Positions 10,561 to 24,062 of a DNA stretch of 64,000 nucleotides are shown here, piece by piece (the first letter of the stretch is position 1; every line of letters begins with the position of its first letter). Below the pieces are notes generated by a model that was given only the letters and a program-made list of their open reading frames with translations, had not been told where the DNA came from and did no database searches. The DNA is taken from assembly GCA_022113835.1 (NCBI GenBank), contig JAILWY010000024.1, positions 2,670,501 through 2,734,500 of the forward strand, read 5' to 3'. A program made the position numbers and the translations under genes. Source of the stretch: Atopsyche davidsoni (Eukaryota > Arthropoda > Insecta > Trichoptera > Hydrobiosidae).

Positions 10561-13253
10561 CAGATTTGTTTTTGTTTGAAACTACACATACTTATTCGCT
10601 CGCCATTCACCTCTACCAGCAGTCACCTGCTCGCTTATCAATCTACCGATATGCAATCAAACTTCAAGTGCTTTTTTTTTTTTTGGAGAGGTATTTATGC
10701 ATACACTTTTGGTGATAAGAATTAATATATGTACTTGAAAAATTTAAACCATTATGTGTTTAAAATTAGTTACTCAATGGATTGGTATTTTTGCCAATTA
10801 AACAATTGTGACACTGTAGCTGGGCGAGAATTTAAATTGTTATATTCAAGTCTGAACAAAATATTTTATACTCTTGTGTTATTTTCAATCAAAATATTTA
10901 TACGTGATATTTTAGAAAGCACCGATTATATGCTTTGTGGTTTTTTGGCTGTAACGTTTTCCAAATTGTCTTGCTTTTATTCTCATTTGAATCTAATATA
11001 TCACAACAAGTAAGCGTGTTTTTTGCAGAAACAAAAATAAAATATTATAATAATAACTTTAATACAACTATTTAATACCTTGTGCCTAGGACACCTACTA
11101 ATAGATAATTAGGTCTAAGATTCGCATTTGAGTGAATTATTTTTATTAGTATTATTTTTTTAATTCTACTTTATTACAAAATGTATTGCAGTTGTCCAGT
11201 TGCAAATTCCAGAGTCGTATATTTTCCAAAAATCTTTCGTTCATAAAAAAATGAGTAAAACGTTTTTAAAACCTTTTTTTTTAAAGCAAGGGGTGGACTT
11301 GATAAATTAGTTTTTAAGACGTCTTGGGGTGAAAAAAAAAAAGATGTTCTGTCTTATATGGGCTTTCCGTGGTTTATATTATATAACAAGGCAAATACCG
11401 ATTGCGTTTCCAGTCAGATGAATTCACAATTGCTACTATGTTTAATTTGTAATAATAATAATATATTTACATAATAATATCTCTTTTTTTATTATTGAAT
11501 CTCAATTTATTCGTGAAACAAGTTCTCAGAGCGATCTGAAAAGCTCGGTTTGTGTTTTTACAATTTTTCTTCCCCACTAAAAGGTTTACCGGCGAGCTTG
11601 GGGGAGTCTAAACAGTCTTAAAAAGCTCTCTGATTGGCGTATCCGGCTATGGTCTATAAAAAATACCCGCAAAAAAGGTCTAATCCATAGACAACAGAGT
11701 AGAGTTTGAAAAGAAACGTGGCTCTCTTTAAGTGTTTATGGTAATAACTTACTCTATTAAATATTAATTTACCATATATACGACGCGAAAAGCGAATACG
11801 GCCTTCAAACACGAAGAATGTAAATGTTTTTATTATTTCAAGCACAGGGTTGTTATGATTTATTCTACAGTGTATATTTCATATTCATTTTAAAATCTAA
11901 ACGAAAAAAAAAAACAAATAAACACATCCTTCGTTTTCAAAATCAACGACATGCAAGGATTTAATAAAAAGATTAGATAATTTCCACAAAGCAACTTAAC
12001 ACCCAAGAATACAAACAACCCGTATTTATAGGTCGTGACACTCAAAAGAACGGAAGTGTTTTTTTTGCAATTCATGTGATTAATGAATAAAAAAATACAT
12101 ATTAATATCATGTAATTGCTGCTAGCAAACTGGAAATGTATATTTGACTTAACATATAGTATTATTGTCAAGTCATTTCAACCTTTCAGCGATAAAGATA
12201 TTTATGTAGCTATTAAAAAAAATTCTTCCTTAAATTGTGATGGAAACCACATTTATAAAAAAATAATCCTCGTATAGTAATGAGGATAAAACATAATGTG
12301 TTGAATCTTACAAGTAATAAAAATTAATCTAAATTATCACCAAAATAAAAGGTACACTAAACCCAACCCTAAATGTTGTAAAAAAAAATATTGCAAACTA
12401 TTGTAGTCATGCAATTTTTTTTATGTTACAAATAATAAATTCTAGGTTAATAGCATACAATACATTTTGATGTTATACTTTTTCGTAAAAACTCTATCAA
12501 ATAAATTCTTGTGCACAAGTCTCTGCTAATTTTTTTACGACTTTGCCCACCGGCATACGTTTTGAGTCAAATCTATGGTAAGCCGTAAAAATACCGTGGA
12601 AAGTTACAATCTATAAAATTAATAAAAGCTTCAAACTGCCGTATTTAAAATTCCTGCAATATTTGTGGGGTGACCACTCGTTGAGCGCCGATCGAGACTA
12701 CGTGATTTTTTATTGTAATAATTACACTATATTGTGCATAAAAATATTAATAAACCTGGTTTTTAAAGGTCATATTGAAAAAGAGGTTAATCATTCGGTT
12801 TTAGAGTTAAAAATCATATAGCCTTCAGTCGGGATCACATTATGGTATTTATTGTTATTAAAGATAATGATGGTGATGACACTATGTGAATATCATTTTT
12901 TTTTAAATTAATCTACGTGAATCGATAGTGGGAAAGAACAAAGTAAAATTGTGATGCAGAATTAAAACACAGTATGCTTTTTTATAATATAAGGATACGT
13001 TAAATATAAATGACCTTTCACGTTACGCCATCGCAGAATCACAAATCAGGCCGTTTGTAGAATTTAGGCCTGCCAATTGCCGCCGAATAAAAGTGACCGA
13101 ATCTTACATAAAAGGGGATCCCCACACATCACCAGCCCCGCCTCGATCCCGCGGCACTAGACTGCGCACGAAGGCCGCCTGCACACGCTGCGACACAACT
13201 GACAACACTGAAATCACTCCCTGCTTCACTTAGATAATCGTTTCCCCATACAC
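10561..13253. other. AT-rich non-coding stretch
   Basis: No gene is recognised. The section at 11520-11660 has more balanced composition and may be a non-coding element. A 14-base motif GGGGTGACCACTCG at 12667-12680 is found again, inverted, near 49984-49997. Confidence 0.4.
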
Positions 13254-13469
13254 CAGGGGTGGCCAAGGCGCCGATCGCGCAACTATTCCTAGTCGCCCGC
13301 CTTTCTGATATGCGCACATCTCTGATGCCCGTCTTGAGAAAACATCATATTTTCTCGTATTAGAATTAATTGATATTGAATATGTATTAGTGTTACTTAT
13401 TTTTGGTTTTAAATCACTACTTTGCCTATAATTAAAAAAAAACAGTGATCAAAAGTTTGTCAACCCCTG
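13254..13469. mobile_element. hAT-type MITE, copy 1
   Basis: The left end CAGGGGTGGCCAA at 13254 is matched by an inverted right end, TTTGTCAACCCCTG, ending at 13469. These are hAT-superfamily-like terminal repeats. Over about 80 bases next to the left end it is highly similar to the reverse complement of 57700-57779. The other end shares CAAnnTTTTnATCACT with copies at 57483 and 26832. There is no transposase coding capacity in 216 bases. The flanking 8 bases are only weakly alike, so the copy is old. Confidence 0.75.
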
Positions 13470-13611
13470 ATGTATATAAATATATATTTTTCAGTGCCGA
13501 ATGTTATCCTTTAACATCTTTAGTCGTTTTTTTAAAAACATTATAAAAAAGCCATAGATAATGTATTTCTTGGGAGCCGCAGAGGGCTGAGCCGTCTGCG
13601 CGTCACATTGT

Positions 13612-13695
13612 CGATGGTCACTGGTCAGGGTGAGGGGAGAGGGGGTAGTGGTGGAGATGGTGGTGGGGGTGGGGGTGGAAACGCTCCTCGGGCTT
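13612..13695 (+). repeat. G-rich tract with quadruplex potential
   Basis: Successive runs of three to five G residues separated by one to four bases (GAGGGGAGAGGGGGTAG, then GGTGGGGGTGGGGGTGG) satisfy the usual pattern for a G-quadruplex on the plus strand. It is not coding in any convincing frame. Confidence 0.6.
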
Positions 13696-13735
13696 AATCA
13701 AGTGCTGGGCGAGGGGCGTCCACCCGGGGGCTCAA

Positions 13736-16700
13736 AAATACAAATAAATAACAAAGCACGTGGCATTAATCGTCCCTCTGAAATTTTAAGCCTCTTCCGT
13801 TCATTTAGAATTTTTTTTTTTTTTTTTTCAAGATTATTAATATTTTTTTATAACAAATGTGACATGCTCTATATTTAAGAGATTAAAATATCAATTTATT
13901 CCATCGTTTCTATAAACTTAATTATGATATTTGTACTCGCATTTCTACTGAAATATCCCCATCCTGGGCCAGTCTTATCAGTTTGACCGTACTCCCTATT
14001 CAACTTTATTTTTCCTGTCTGCGTTGTTTATATTTTTACATATAATTATTTTTTATATAATTGTTTCGATTAATTTTATTTCTCGATTGGTGTTTCTCAA
14101 CAAGCCCCTTTTGCATAATATAAATTGAAGATATTTATACTCGAATAGGTATCAATTTCAATGAATGCTTGAATGATCGAAAAATTCACTCAATGCTAAT
14201 CGCGGCACACCGAGGGTGAAGAGAATTGATTATTCGTACGATTTATTCGTTTAAGTGAATGAATGAATGGTTGATTACTTTAGTGAACTCGGAGCGCCAT
14301 GTTTTTATGGGTATAACAATGTCATGAACAATTTCGAATTTTTGTGCAAGCAAAACAACCCCTGACTAATATTTAAATCAAAACTGTATATTTCCAGTGG
14401 ATCTCTTTCTTGCTTACGTAAAGGTACAACAGAAAAAACCCAATGTTTTATTCATATATAAATTATTTCTGGTTCTGACTTCTTGCAAATTTCATTTCCT
14501 ATTATGTGAATCGGTCATGTTGGTTTTACTTACTACTTGCCTTCTTGATTTTTTTCATTTCAATCTCTTAACGGTGTGAAAAATATTTTTTTTCTAAAAA
14601 AAAAAAAACAATTTGACACAGACAATCTGATCGAAGAGTTTATATCAATTTTCCTCCGTAGGAAGTCTTTAAAAAACTTGAAGCGGATACGGCGGTGTCT
14701 GACTTTTAATGTATCCGGTGTTCGCCGTTTTGTATATAATCGCAGAGAGCCTGCATCATAGAGGCTTTTAATTTTTACTGATCTCCCTGCCTTTTGAACC
14801 TTTTTCAAGATTTGAAATTCTACAGTCGACAAGCGATTAAAATCACAACTTGTAAAAATCAATAAAAAAAAGTAAAGTTCTACTATTAAAATAACATGTT
14901 AACAGCCAAAAGGATGGAAGATAACAATGTTGCTAGTAATTTCCTAGTCGCTACTCATATTGTTGGATAAACAATTAACTCTCTTTCAGATCTAATAAAG
15001 TTGGTCGACAAGCGAGCGAATTGGTTAAATATGTAACATTTTACTATTAACTATTTTTCTAGCCGTTTAGCTGTCTAATCGGCTAGAAGACTACAATAAT
15101 TATAGTAATCTCTGGGTCATTGGGCTTTTCATATTGTTGGGTAAATAATAAATTTACGTGTCCAGGAGTAGGACCTTCTCCGCGATGACCAAGGCGAAGA
15201 ATACAATAGTGAGGTTGGGTGGGGTGAGTGGGCTCAATGGGCCATTATGCGTAATTAACCGCGTTTGTTTTAGGGACCATCGATTGCGGAAACAAAGCTT
15301 TTTGTTGCCAGCCCCTTCATAAATCGAGGCGCGCGGACGGCCAACGGCTTATCGTACTTTTTTTTTTTTTTTTTTGAGTTTAGTTTTATATATTATCAAT
15401 ACTGTATTCTCGGATGTTTTAATGTATTTTAAGATGATAATTTTTTGATCTCGGTATTGAGCCCATCTTCTGAGACGTCAAATCTCTTTAAGTACCTCCA
15501 AAAGCAATGATTATAAAATTAACCAATGTACTTAATATAACAACTGCGTACACATTTAACAAAAAAAAATTATTTCCCGTTTATATATTTTAAGTGTTTT
15601 GAATATTTCAGTAATAATAAATATTTCAAAAGGAGCGTAACACGTCGGCGATTTTCAATTCACTGACAGAGGCGAATTTTTTCAGTATAAATAGAGAATC
15701 TAAAAATATCCTTTATTTGCCAGAGAATGACCCTTTGTCTCGAAAAGCTCGAGGAGGTTTTTATTTACAGATTGATCCCTAAAACGTTTAGGCTATCATT
15801 ATCTACCCTAGCTGGAAAAGGTCATTTTAAATAAATTAAACCATATAATCGGGTGGTTTGGCGTCAATCTACGCCAAAAACGGGAGGTTTTTTTAAAGGC
15901 TGTGGGAGAAATAAGGGTACGCGAAAAATAATTTTGAAATTAAGGTCACCCTTTCATCCCTTAATTTCAGTGCGTACATAGTGTTAATATCTTATAATAG
16001 ACTGAGTATATTTTTTCATGCTCCTCTCAGCGCACTGCTAATCTTTTGAAACTGAGTGTCTGACAGTGTACAATGTGTTGAAGCTGCTTTTTGTTACTAA
16101 CAAGTGTGGAATAGACCCATAAAAAAAGCAGTTACTTTATTATGTACCCCAGTTTGCTAAGTAAATATTTTATACAAATATGAGATTTTAAATTTGTCCA
16201 ATGTTTATTGATTACATGAAAAATATTTCCATACACAATAAAACCATTTAATAATAATCACTTAACAGTTTTATAAAAATTCTGCGTCGATAATTGTTTG
16301 AAAAATATAAAATCAATATTATATCCAATGGATGGACCTGTACCGAGACTGAAACTTTAAAACTTTAACACCCAAGAACTAAGTATTTATAATAACAACG
16401 TCTTTATATAACAAATTAATTTATAATTGTTTTAAAGTCTGTATACTTGTTAAGGCTAATTGTTGAATATTTATCAGATTGGCATTTTCAACCCATTAAG
16501 GCATGTGTGCGTATTTGTTTTGAAGTACCTGAAACACGGAGATGATAAGCAGAGCGACGTTACCAAGGGCACGGATATGTTTTTACTACGATTTAACCAT
16601 GCCTTTCTTGTTTATTGAGTCAGAACAGTGGATGTGGCACCCACCTGACACATACAGAGTACAGCCACCCTGTATAATCCGAGATGACAGAGATTTCGCG

Positions 16701-17059
16701 CTAGACAAGTAAATCCGCGAAAATAAACATGGGTGGCGACAGGGGTCCGCATACCCTTTCATATATATTTGAATCAATTTTCTGTAGTAACTTATATATT
16801 TACCGTACAAATTTAACCAATCATGTTAAGAATTAGTATATAGTATTAGTAGTATAAGATTAAAAAATTAAAATTGTTCGTATTTAATTGTTTTATTGTA
16901 AATGTATTAAGTATATACTTGCACTACTACCACTCGTATAGACTCCGCGTTAGTATTTATAGATTAAAGGCACATGTATGTGTATGTGTACATTATATGA
17001 GGGATCAATATATAATATTAAAATATGGTAAAAGCATCCTTACGGCCGTGTTACATGAG
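13736..17059. other. Non-coding stretch with possible regulatory blocks
   Basis: No gene is seen. Two blocks stand out from the AT-rich background. 15150-15350 carries ATTATGCGTAATTAAC, ATCGATTG, GAAACAAAGC and TTCATAAATC motifs of the sort bound by homeodomain and Sox-type factors. 16550-16760 is of balanced composition. Both resemble conserved non-coding elements, but this cannot be tested here. Confidence 0.4.
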
Positions 17060-18240
17060 ATACAGAATCGCTGACCCAGTTTTGCCTGCCAACAGGCGCC
17101 GAGTCGTTGATGGGTCCGGTGGGTCAAAAAATCAACTGGCGCACACATCATACGGCATACCTGCATTATGTAACTATTGATTACATCAACATTAAACTTT
17201 ATGTGTCGTATATATACTGATATAAACCGAATGTGATTCTCAAAACTCTCGAAAAGACAGAAAATTATGTAAGGTTTTGCACCCAAAACAATGCCTGCAA
17301 AAATGTATGTCCAAGGGAAAAATAGACAAGTGTTTAATTTATTCGTGATTTTATTTTTTTATTTTATTAACATTTGTTTCTATAGGGTAGAAAATGTAAT
17401 TTAAAATTTTAAAAAAACTTTGGAGAGTGGCAACCGAGCAGAGCGGGTTGCCTTTCAACAGGCGCCGAGTCGTTTATATTAAATCAGTATTTTATAACCT
17501 TATAGATCAAACAAATTAAATGTGATTCTCATAACTAAAGAAAATTAAAGGTTTTGCAACCAAAACTGGTTATAATGAATAATTGCAAATATGCATAGAA
17601 TTTATTTAAAACACTTTAAGCTGATAACCAAATTGACTAAACTGATGTGCAAAATTCGCGTAAAATTGCGGGTGCGATATCTAGTCTATACACTCTTTGA
17701 TTTGCACTTTTTGATTTTTTTTTTCTTCCGTTTAGCAACTCCGAGTTAATTATGAGATTTTTGTCAATAAATTAAATATAATTGTTACACAAAAGCTTAT
17801 ATTATATTTATATTTTAAGCGGGTAACCAAATTGACTAAACTGGTGTGCGAAGCGGACGAAATTTGCGTAAAATTGCACGTTTGAAATCAAGTCTATACA
17901 CTCTTTGATTTGCATGTAGTCAATTAAATCGTTTCCTATAAAAAGTTGAACCACTTCATACACACTTTGCGGATTACTTGGCATCACAACAACACCACTT
18001 TGTCCTAAAAATTGTTCAATAATTGGAGGATTATCTTTATTGGATTGCCTTTAGACAGCAGTCCGCGAAACGGGTACTAGTACCCGCCCCGCTTTTAGTG
18101 TGTTTAATATTGAAAAAAAAAAAAAACTTTAAGCTTAATTAGTAAGCTTGAAACTCAGAACCAACAAAAGCCGAGTACCTTTATAAATCAGTGGGGTCAC
18201 AATACCTGAAACACACATTTTACGCCACACCTGCATTGCA
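17060..18240. repeat. Mosaic of diverged direct repeats
   Basis: Several blocks occur twice in direct order. CAACAGGCGCCGAGTCGTT is at about 17090 and 17456, each followed by AATGTGATTCTCA and AGGTTTTGCA. A block of about 90 bases containing AACCAAATTGACTAAACTG and ending TCTATACACTCTTTGATTTGCA is at about 17625 and 17825. CACACAT...CCTGCATT is at about 17140 and 18209. This looks like an old array broken up by indels. Confidence 0.6.
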
Positions 18241-20344
18241 TAGCAATTAATTATTTCTTCTTTGAATTATAAGAGTATTTTATTAAATCAGAAAGAATTA
18301 TGTAATAGATATTATGAGATGAATTTGTTTCATGAAATGTAGAATTCATGTCATGGATATCTGAAATATTGTATATTTTTTGATTATAAAAACATATTAA
18401 CGCATATAGTAATATTTTAAATGGCCAATGAAAAGTTGAAATAATAGTTTAATATGTGGCTGTGTTTTTTTTTTAAACATTTTTAATGTATAAAAGATTA
18501 GTGTATAAGCACTTGCTTAATTTGTTGGCTTTATTATCAAGACGGGTCGAAATAACAAGTCACCCCGCGTCGGTCGATTTGCGACAAATAATTCAGTATC
18601 CAGCTGAGCTGCCTACACCTGTGATTAAAAATAAACCAAGTTGGAGTACACCCTGTAGTTAGATTAATTTTAAATTGCAATCAAAACTAACACTATTATA
18701 AAGCTAAATAAATATTTTATATGTGTAATAATTTTTTTTTTACTTTAATATTTGTTTTGCGTGAGGAATCAGCATTTACTGATAAATGCATTTATCATTG
18801 ATTTATAAGTATTTAACTTTGAAAATCTGCATTTCTTTGATTAAAATAATGTTAAAAACACAGATGATTATTTAAATTTCCTTTTTATGGTATTCAACTT
18901 TTTATTGAAATATTTATTAGCAATGATTTTACTCACAAATTTAAATTAAATCACTATGAAATGATTACACGAAAAAAACGATTTTTTAAGTCGTTTTAAT
19001 AATAATATTAGGGAGAGACTTTTTTGCGTAAGCTTAGGCATTCTTTTGGCAGGTTTTTTTTCTGTAAAAAATATGATATCTTACGTTATTTTACCATCGT
19101 CAGGAGTTTCATTTTGTGCAAGACTCTCTCATTTGCGGTGCGATTAGCCCAGTTACCATACAGCTTAAATATTAATTTTAAAATATACCTAGATAATGAT
19201 TTAATTCACAAACGTTTTCTGTTTGTGAAATATTAATTTTTAGGTAATTCATTATTCGCTAACGAGCGTTACACGGAAAAATTATCGGCGTTTTTATAAT
19301 GCGAGGAAAAAATATTTTTCCCCGCATCAGGTACAACATTAGCCGAGGGCTTTCCCAGCGCTAAATGATTGATTTCCCCTCGGCCGGGCTTTCACTTTAT
19401 GATGTGTTTTTCATGGTACTCTCTTATGGATCATTAAATTTTATATGGTGTAATGATGGTATGGATATTGTAATATCTCTTATGCCAAAGCTCTCCTGCG
19501 AAGACGTTAATATGAATGGTTTCCAAAGAAAAAAAACATTTTATATAAAAATGCCTTTGACCTGGTTTTACTACTATGAGTATATGTTATAAATTTCGTA
19601 TAACAATATATATACAAAACTTAAAATTAACATATTTTATAAGATTATTTTTTTTTTGAAAACTGCTTGAATGCGTTGGTTGGTATAATAAAATTGCTTG
19701 CACACGACGACAATTGCGCAGAACTTAATAGCTGAATTTTTTTTTCTGTTTGGCGTTTTTGCTTTTCAAGGCATCAGGTTTGATAATTAATGCCCTTGAA
19801 AAACAAATTAAAAAAAGTTGGAAATTCCCTAACCAAAGTATTAAAAATTAGTGGAATCTTTCGTGGACTAACTTGTGATTAAAATTATCATAATTCAATC
19901 CAACCTAAAAGGTAGTTATTATATTTCCCCGAGACCAATCCCAGGGGCTTCCAATCCCCCGCGTTGGGAACCCCTGACGTAAACCGAAACATAACCTGCT
20001 TACAAAATTATTATTACGGCTCACAATTATAATAAATTACTCCAGCAGCAAAACAGGAAATCTTCGGGAAATAAATTAAAGGACATAAATTTACATAAGT
20101 ATGCTTTAATCAGTGGAATTGTATTATTTCAGCTTATACGCTGGAATAAAGTCGAAATATAATCAGGGTTCAATTTCCAAAGAAGTCTTACATTATATAA
20201 ATGATTTAGTAAAATTATAGCCTATCTCGTACGGTGGGTGTTGATTTCCTTTCTGAAATACTAATGTATAGGAAATAAGTTAGGAAGAAAATTATGGTCT
20301 GGGGTAAATTGCTGTCTTCCCAGGCGCACAAAAATGTTTTATAT
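18241..20344. other. Mainly AT-rich non-coding stretch with a hAT-tip palindrome
   Basis: No gene is seen. The segment at 19250-19390 has balanced composition and may be a non-coding element. At 19942-19976 the 35-base sequence CAGGGGCTTCCAA-N9-TTGGGAACCCCTG is two hAT-like terminal repeats lying almost back to back, as if an element had lost its whole interior. Confidence 0.45.
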
Positions 20345-20729
20345 CAGGGGTAGCCAACAAGTCGATCTCGAAGCCAATTTTGATCGCTGGCGATGTCTTG
20401 ACATAGAAACCGATAAGACTACATGATAAACATATCACTAATTAAATATATATTTATTCAGGTTTTGCATCTACTCACCTGCGTGAACCTGCGGCATATT
20501 TATTCATAAAGATAACGAAAACCCCTGGAAGTCACTTTTTTCCGTTAAATATAATAATTATATTATGTAATATATTTTGCTCTTCTACACATGGTTCGCG
20601 AGAGTACACCTAGTACTGAAGCACAGTGTATTGACATAGTTTGTATCTCACCTCCCTCTTCTCCCTCAGACTAAAGATTTTTAAGATAAAGGTATCTTAT
20701 CTTATGTACATAAAAGTTGGCCACCCCTG
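20345..20729. mobile_element. hAT-type MITE, separate family
   Basis: Ends are CAGGGGTAGCCAAC at 20345 and GTTGGCCACCCCTG at 20729, a 14-bp inverted repeat with one mismatch. The flanking 8-mers TTTTATAT and GTTAATAT agree at six of eight positions, as expected for an aged 8-bp hAT target duplication. The 385-base interior does not match the family at 13254 and 57483 and encodes nothing. Confidence 0.75.
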
Positions 20730-23700
20730 GTTAATATTATCTTTATAAATTCCATATTAATGATATATGCCAAATAAAAACTGTACGATATCCTTTAAAA
20801 AATCCGTATTATGTTACTTTTTGATTGACAGTTTAATTTTTGATATTTAGAGTAACGTATTTTAAGTTATCTCATCTTCAACAATCCAAAAATATTTGTG
20901 CTTATTATCTTTTCTATACATTTATAATGTTTTGCTACTTATAAACATGAATATTGCTGAAATCCACATTTATATTTTAACGTCGCACCTTTGTTCATGT
21001 ATTCATGTATTTTTAAACAATTTCTTGAAAACTTGTTTTATAAAATAGACGTTATTTTGTTTAGTTATTCATTAGACAATTACCCTCAAAAACAAATAAA
21101 AAGTGTCTATGTATATATTTACAAAAATTTTCATCAAAATCTTTGTTGAGAAATTCATAAATTCATACCCAAGCTGGAGCGCAAACTTTGTGGCCTCTTT
21201 AGTCGGTATTGTTTATCTTTGCACAGGGTAGAATTTTGCTGAAAACATTACAACCTCCGGTGAAAAATCTTCGCGAAACAACCCGGCGTAAGCTCTCGCG
21301 GGGAATAATTTGCACAGAGGGTTGTTAGAGACTGGATTAAGTGTGCCAGAGCAAACTCAGAGCAAACAGTGGCGGTGCGTGAGGAAGAACGCGGAGCGGA
21401 ATCACTCTCATATTTAATGACCAGAGCCGTACCAATGCCTTTAACGTCCTTGGCAAATATCAAATAAAACACTCTCTTTCATTTATTAATTTAATGACAA
21501 AATATATTTGAATGAGCAGTATTTACTAGCATTTACTTTAAACTCAAAGTTGAGCTTTATATGTAAGAATTCTTGCAGACTGCAGAAACAATAATAATGT
21601 CAGAAGCTTTGCATCGTATAAAAATACTATTGGGCACCTTCATTCATTCAATATGCATATATATACTAACTAAAAATATTATATACACAAAGTCCTAGTG
21701 GATGAAAAAATAATAAATTTGGGTCATAAAAAACCAAAGCTTCATTAAGCGTCAGTTTTAAACGAAACACTTAATGAATGTATTGTTTACTTTGTATTTT
21801 ACACTGAGGGGTTGTTTTACTTCACGCTCAGAGCACCCTTCAAGTCTTTCCACCTTTGGTAAATAACCTTATGCCGATGCCTTCCTAGGCTTTTACAATA
21901 ACAATTAAATTAAAAACAAACCAGGTTTTTACAAGTAAATGTAATATTTTTTTATCGTCACACAGCCAACAAGTGAATAATTTTCTTTTAATAAATTTAA
22001 TATTTGAAGCATCCGATGCATTGCTTTTTGGTGAATTTTTCGCGTGATTGGGCATGCAATACAAGAAAACAATAAGCATTTTTGAATATTTTTTAAATAA
22101 AAGTGCAAATGTAAAGGTTCAAAGGTCACACGTTGAAATAAAAGACAAAGTTGTGGCCGATAATCATATTAAAAAGTTCATCATTTATACAACATATACT
22201 CATTCATATATTTTTTTATAGTTTTCTTTCAAAAACATATTTATATATATAATATTTCTAAATAAAATTGTCTAGTTTATAAATATTAACAAAATCTTTC
22301 AATCCTTGAAAATACCTCCTGTACTCACGTCGAACCTTTGTATAAATTATTTTAATTTGATATCTACGAAAAAAAATTTCAACTGCGTCATATTTTTGTT
22401 TTTTTAAAGTGTCCTCAAATTGCATGAAAACTGAAAATGAGAATATATTCTGTTTTTTAAAACTTTTTGTATTTCAAAGTTGTAACGCGTTCGTAAGTTG
22501 TGGGTTAAGTTTGTTTAAAGGATTAATAGAGGATCCCTGTTCTTAAAAACATTACCTATAACACGTGTTTGTTTCTCGATTATCAAGCACTCCCAGGCAC
22601 GTGCGCTAAGCACATCTCCTCGCAGCATCCCCCGGACCCTCGCAGCCTCCCCCAGACCCTTTGCAAGGCCGTGTGTGGCCGCGTGTTAGCACGCAGGGTG
22701 AAAATTGTGAAATTACCATTTGAAATTCTCTACACCCTCTTGACTCGTGCCCCATCTCTGTTTACGCAAAACCTCATTTGCATAAAAATAAAGCGGAAAA
22801 AAAAACAGGGACTGAGGCTGAAAAAAAATTAAGTATAAGCAATATGAGCTTAACTATTTGTAGATTGAATAATAATAATTATAAATGTTTAATATATATA
22901 TTGGTAATACAGGTTATATCTAAAATAAATTAATCTAACCTGCCCCATATCTGTTTACGCAAAACTTAATAAGCAAAAGACCTGCATTGTTAAAACAATT
23001 AAATGAAAATGTATTATGGAAAGTAGTTTATACGAATTTCGGTTGATTTTTTTTATCAATACATAATATATAAAAAAAAAACATCAAAGCTATTTTAATG
23101 CATGGCTATTTTTATTAATAGCCATGCAAGACTTAAATGAAATTAATATATTTATAAGAAACAATTTCGGCATGCCGCATCGAATCACAAAATTAGAGAT
23201 ATTGTCGGTTAAAATTTAAATCGCGGGCTTACTACATTAGTAATCTATTAAATTTAGCATAACTCCAGCGCTAGGCGACGGTTACACTCGGGCTGCGTGC
23301 CTTACAAAACGACAAAGAAATTTCACCGTTTCTAATATTCATGAAATTGGCTTCATATCGTATAACGACAAATCCAAACCATACTGCGCTTGAACGCTAA
23401 ATTTCACCATTAAACTTTAAAAACACTTAAATATATAAGCATTTCATACAGGATGATTCTAAACTTGTTACGGATCTATCCACGTGTCGTTATTTGTAAA
23501 CAAAAATATATAATACATTCAATGGTATTTTACACCATCATGTCATTTCAATCTAAATGATTATCATTAAAATAAAATGTGTTAATTTATAACATATTTT
23601 ATCTATTTATTCTAGTAATATAAACATAGCATTTTTCCCCGACATGCCAATTGTGAATCCACGACTCCAATGAGAATATGCTGGTACAAAAAAAACATAA

Positions 23701-23900
23701 AGCATAATAGTGACCTAACATTATCACACTGTATACTTTCTTTAGTGTGTTAATTGTTTTATTTCACGCCCAGGAATACATGCCAAGCTCTGCGTTAGCT
23801 AATTGATTCACACGGTATATTTTTTGAGTAAAAAAAAATATATATATACTTATATATATATAATATTTTTTTAAACAATAAGATCAATACGAGTCATAAT
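20730..23900. other. AT-rich non-coding stretch
   Basis: No gene is seen. More balanced blocks at 21240-21470 and 23250-23400 are possible non-coding elements. A small GC-rich patch with repeated CCCCC(A/G)GACCCT lies at 22620-22665. Confidence 0.4.
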
Positions 23901-23929
23901 ATCCCAATACGGACAAAGCCATGCAGTCG

Positions 23930-24062
23930 AATTTTAATTGCTACAATTTAACGCAAGCCGCTCCCAGTGGGGTGACCCCATTAGCCCGCCCCGCCACGGG
24001 ACTCGAACCCTGACCTTTCGGGTTCGCGATTGCACTTATACGCACTGCGCCACGCCGGGGCC
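23930..24062 (-). mobile_element. tRNA-derived SINE
   Basis: On the minus strand an RNA polymerase III A box, TGGCGCAGTGCG (24041-24052), is followed about 30 bases later by a perfect B box, GGTTCGAGTCC (23999-24009). The acceptor-like ends GCCCCG and CGGGGC can pair and a 4-bp D stem is possible. However, no anticodon stem forms and the T stem has only three pairs, so this is a SINE head rather than a working tRNA. A body of at least 60 bases follows toward lower coordinates. The exact end is uncertain. Confidence 0.7.

Noticed and set aside
23990..24062. A tRNA gene on the minus strand
   Set aside because: A and B boxes are present, but no anticodon stem can be drawn and the T stem has three pairs, so it is a SINE head.
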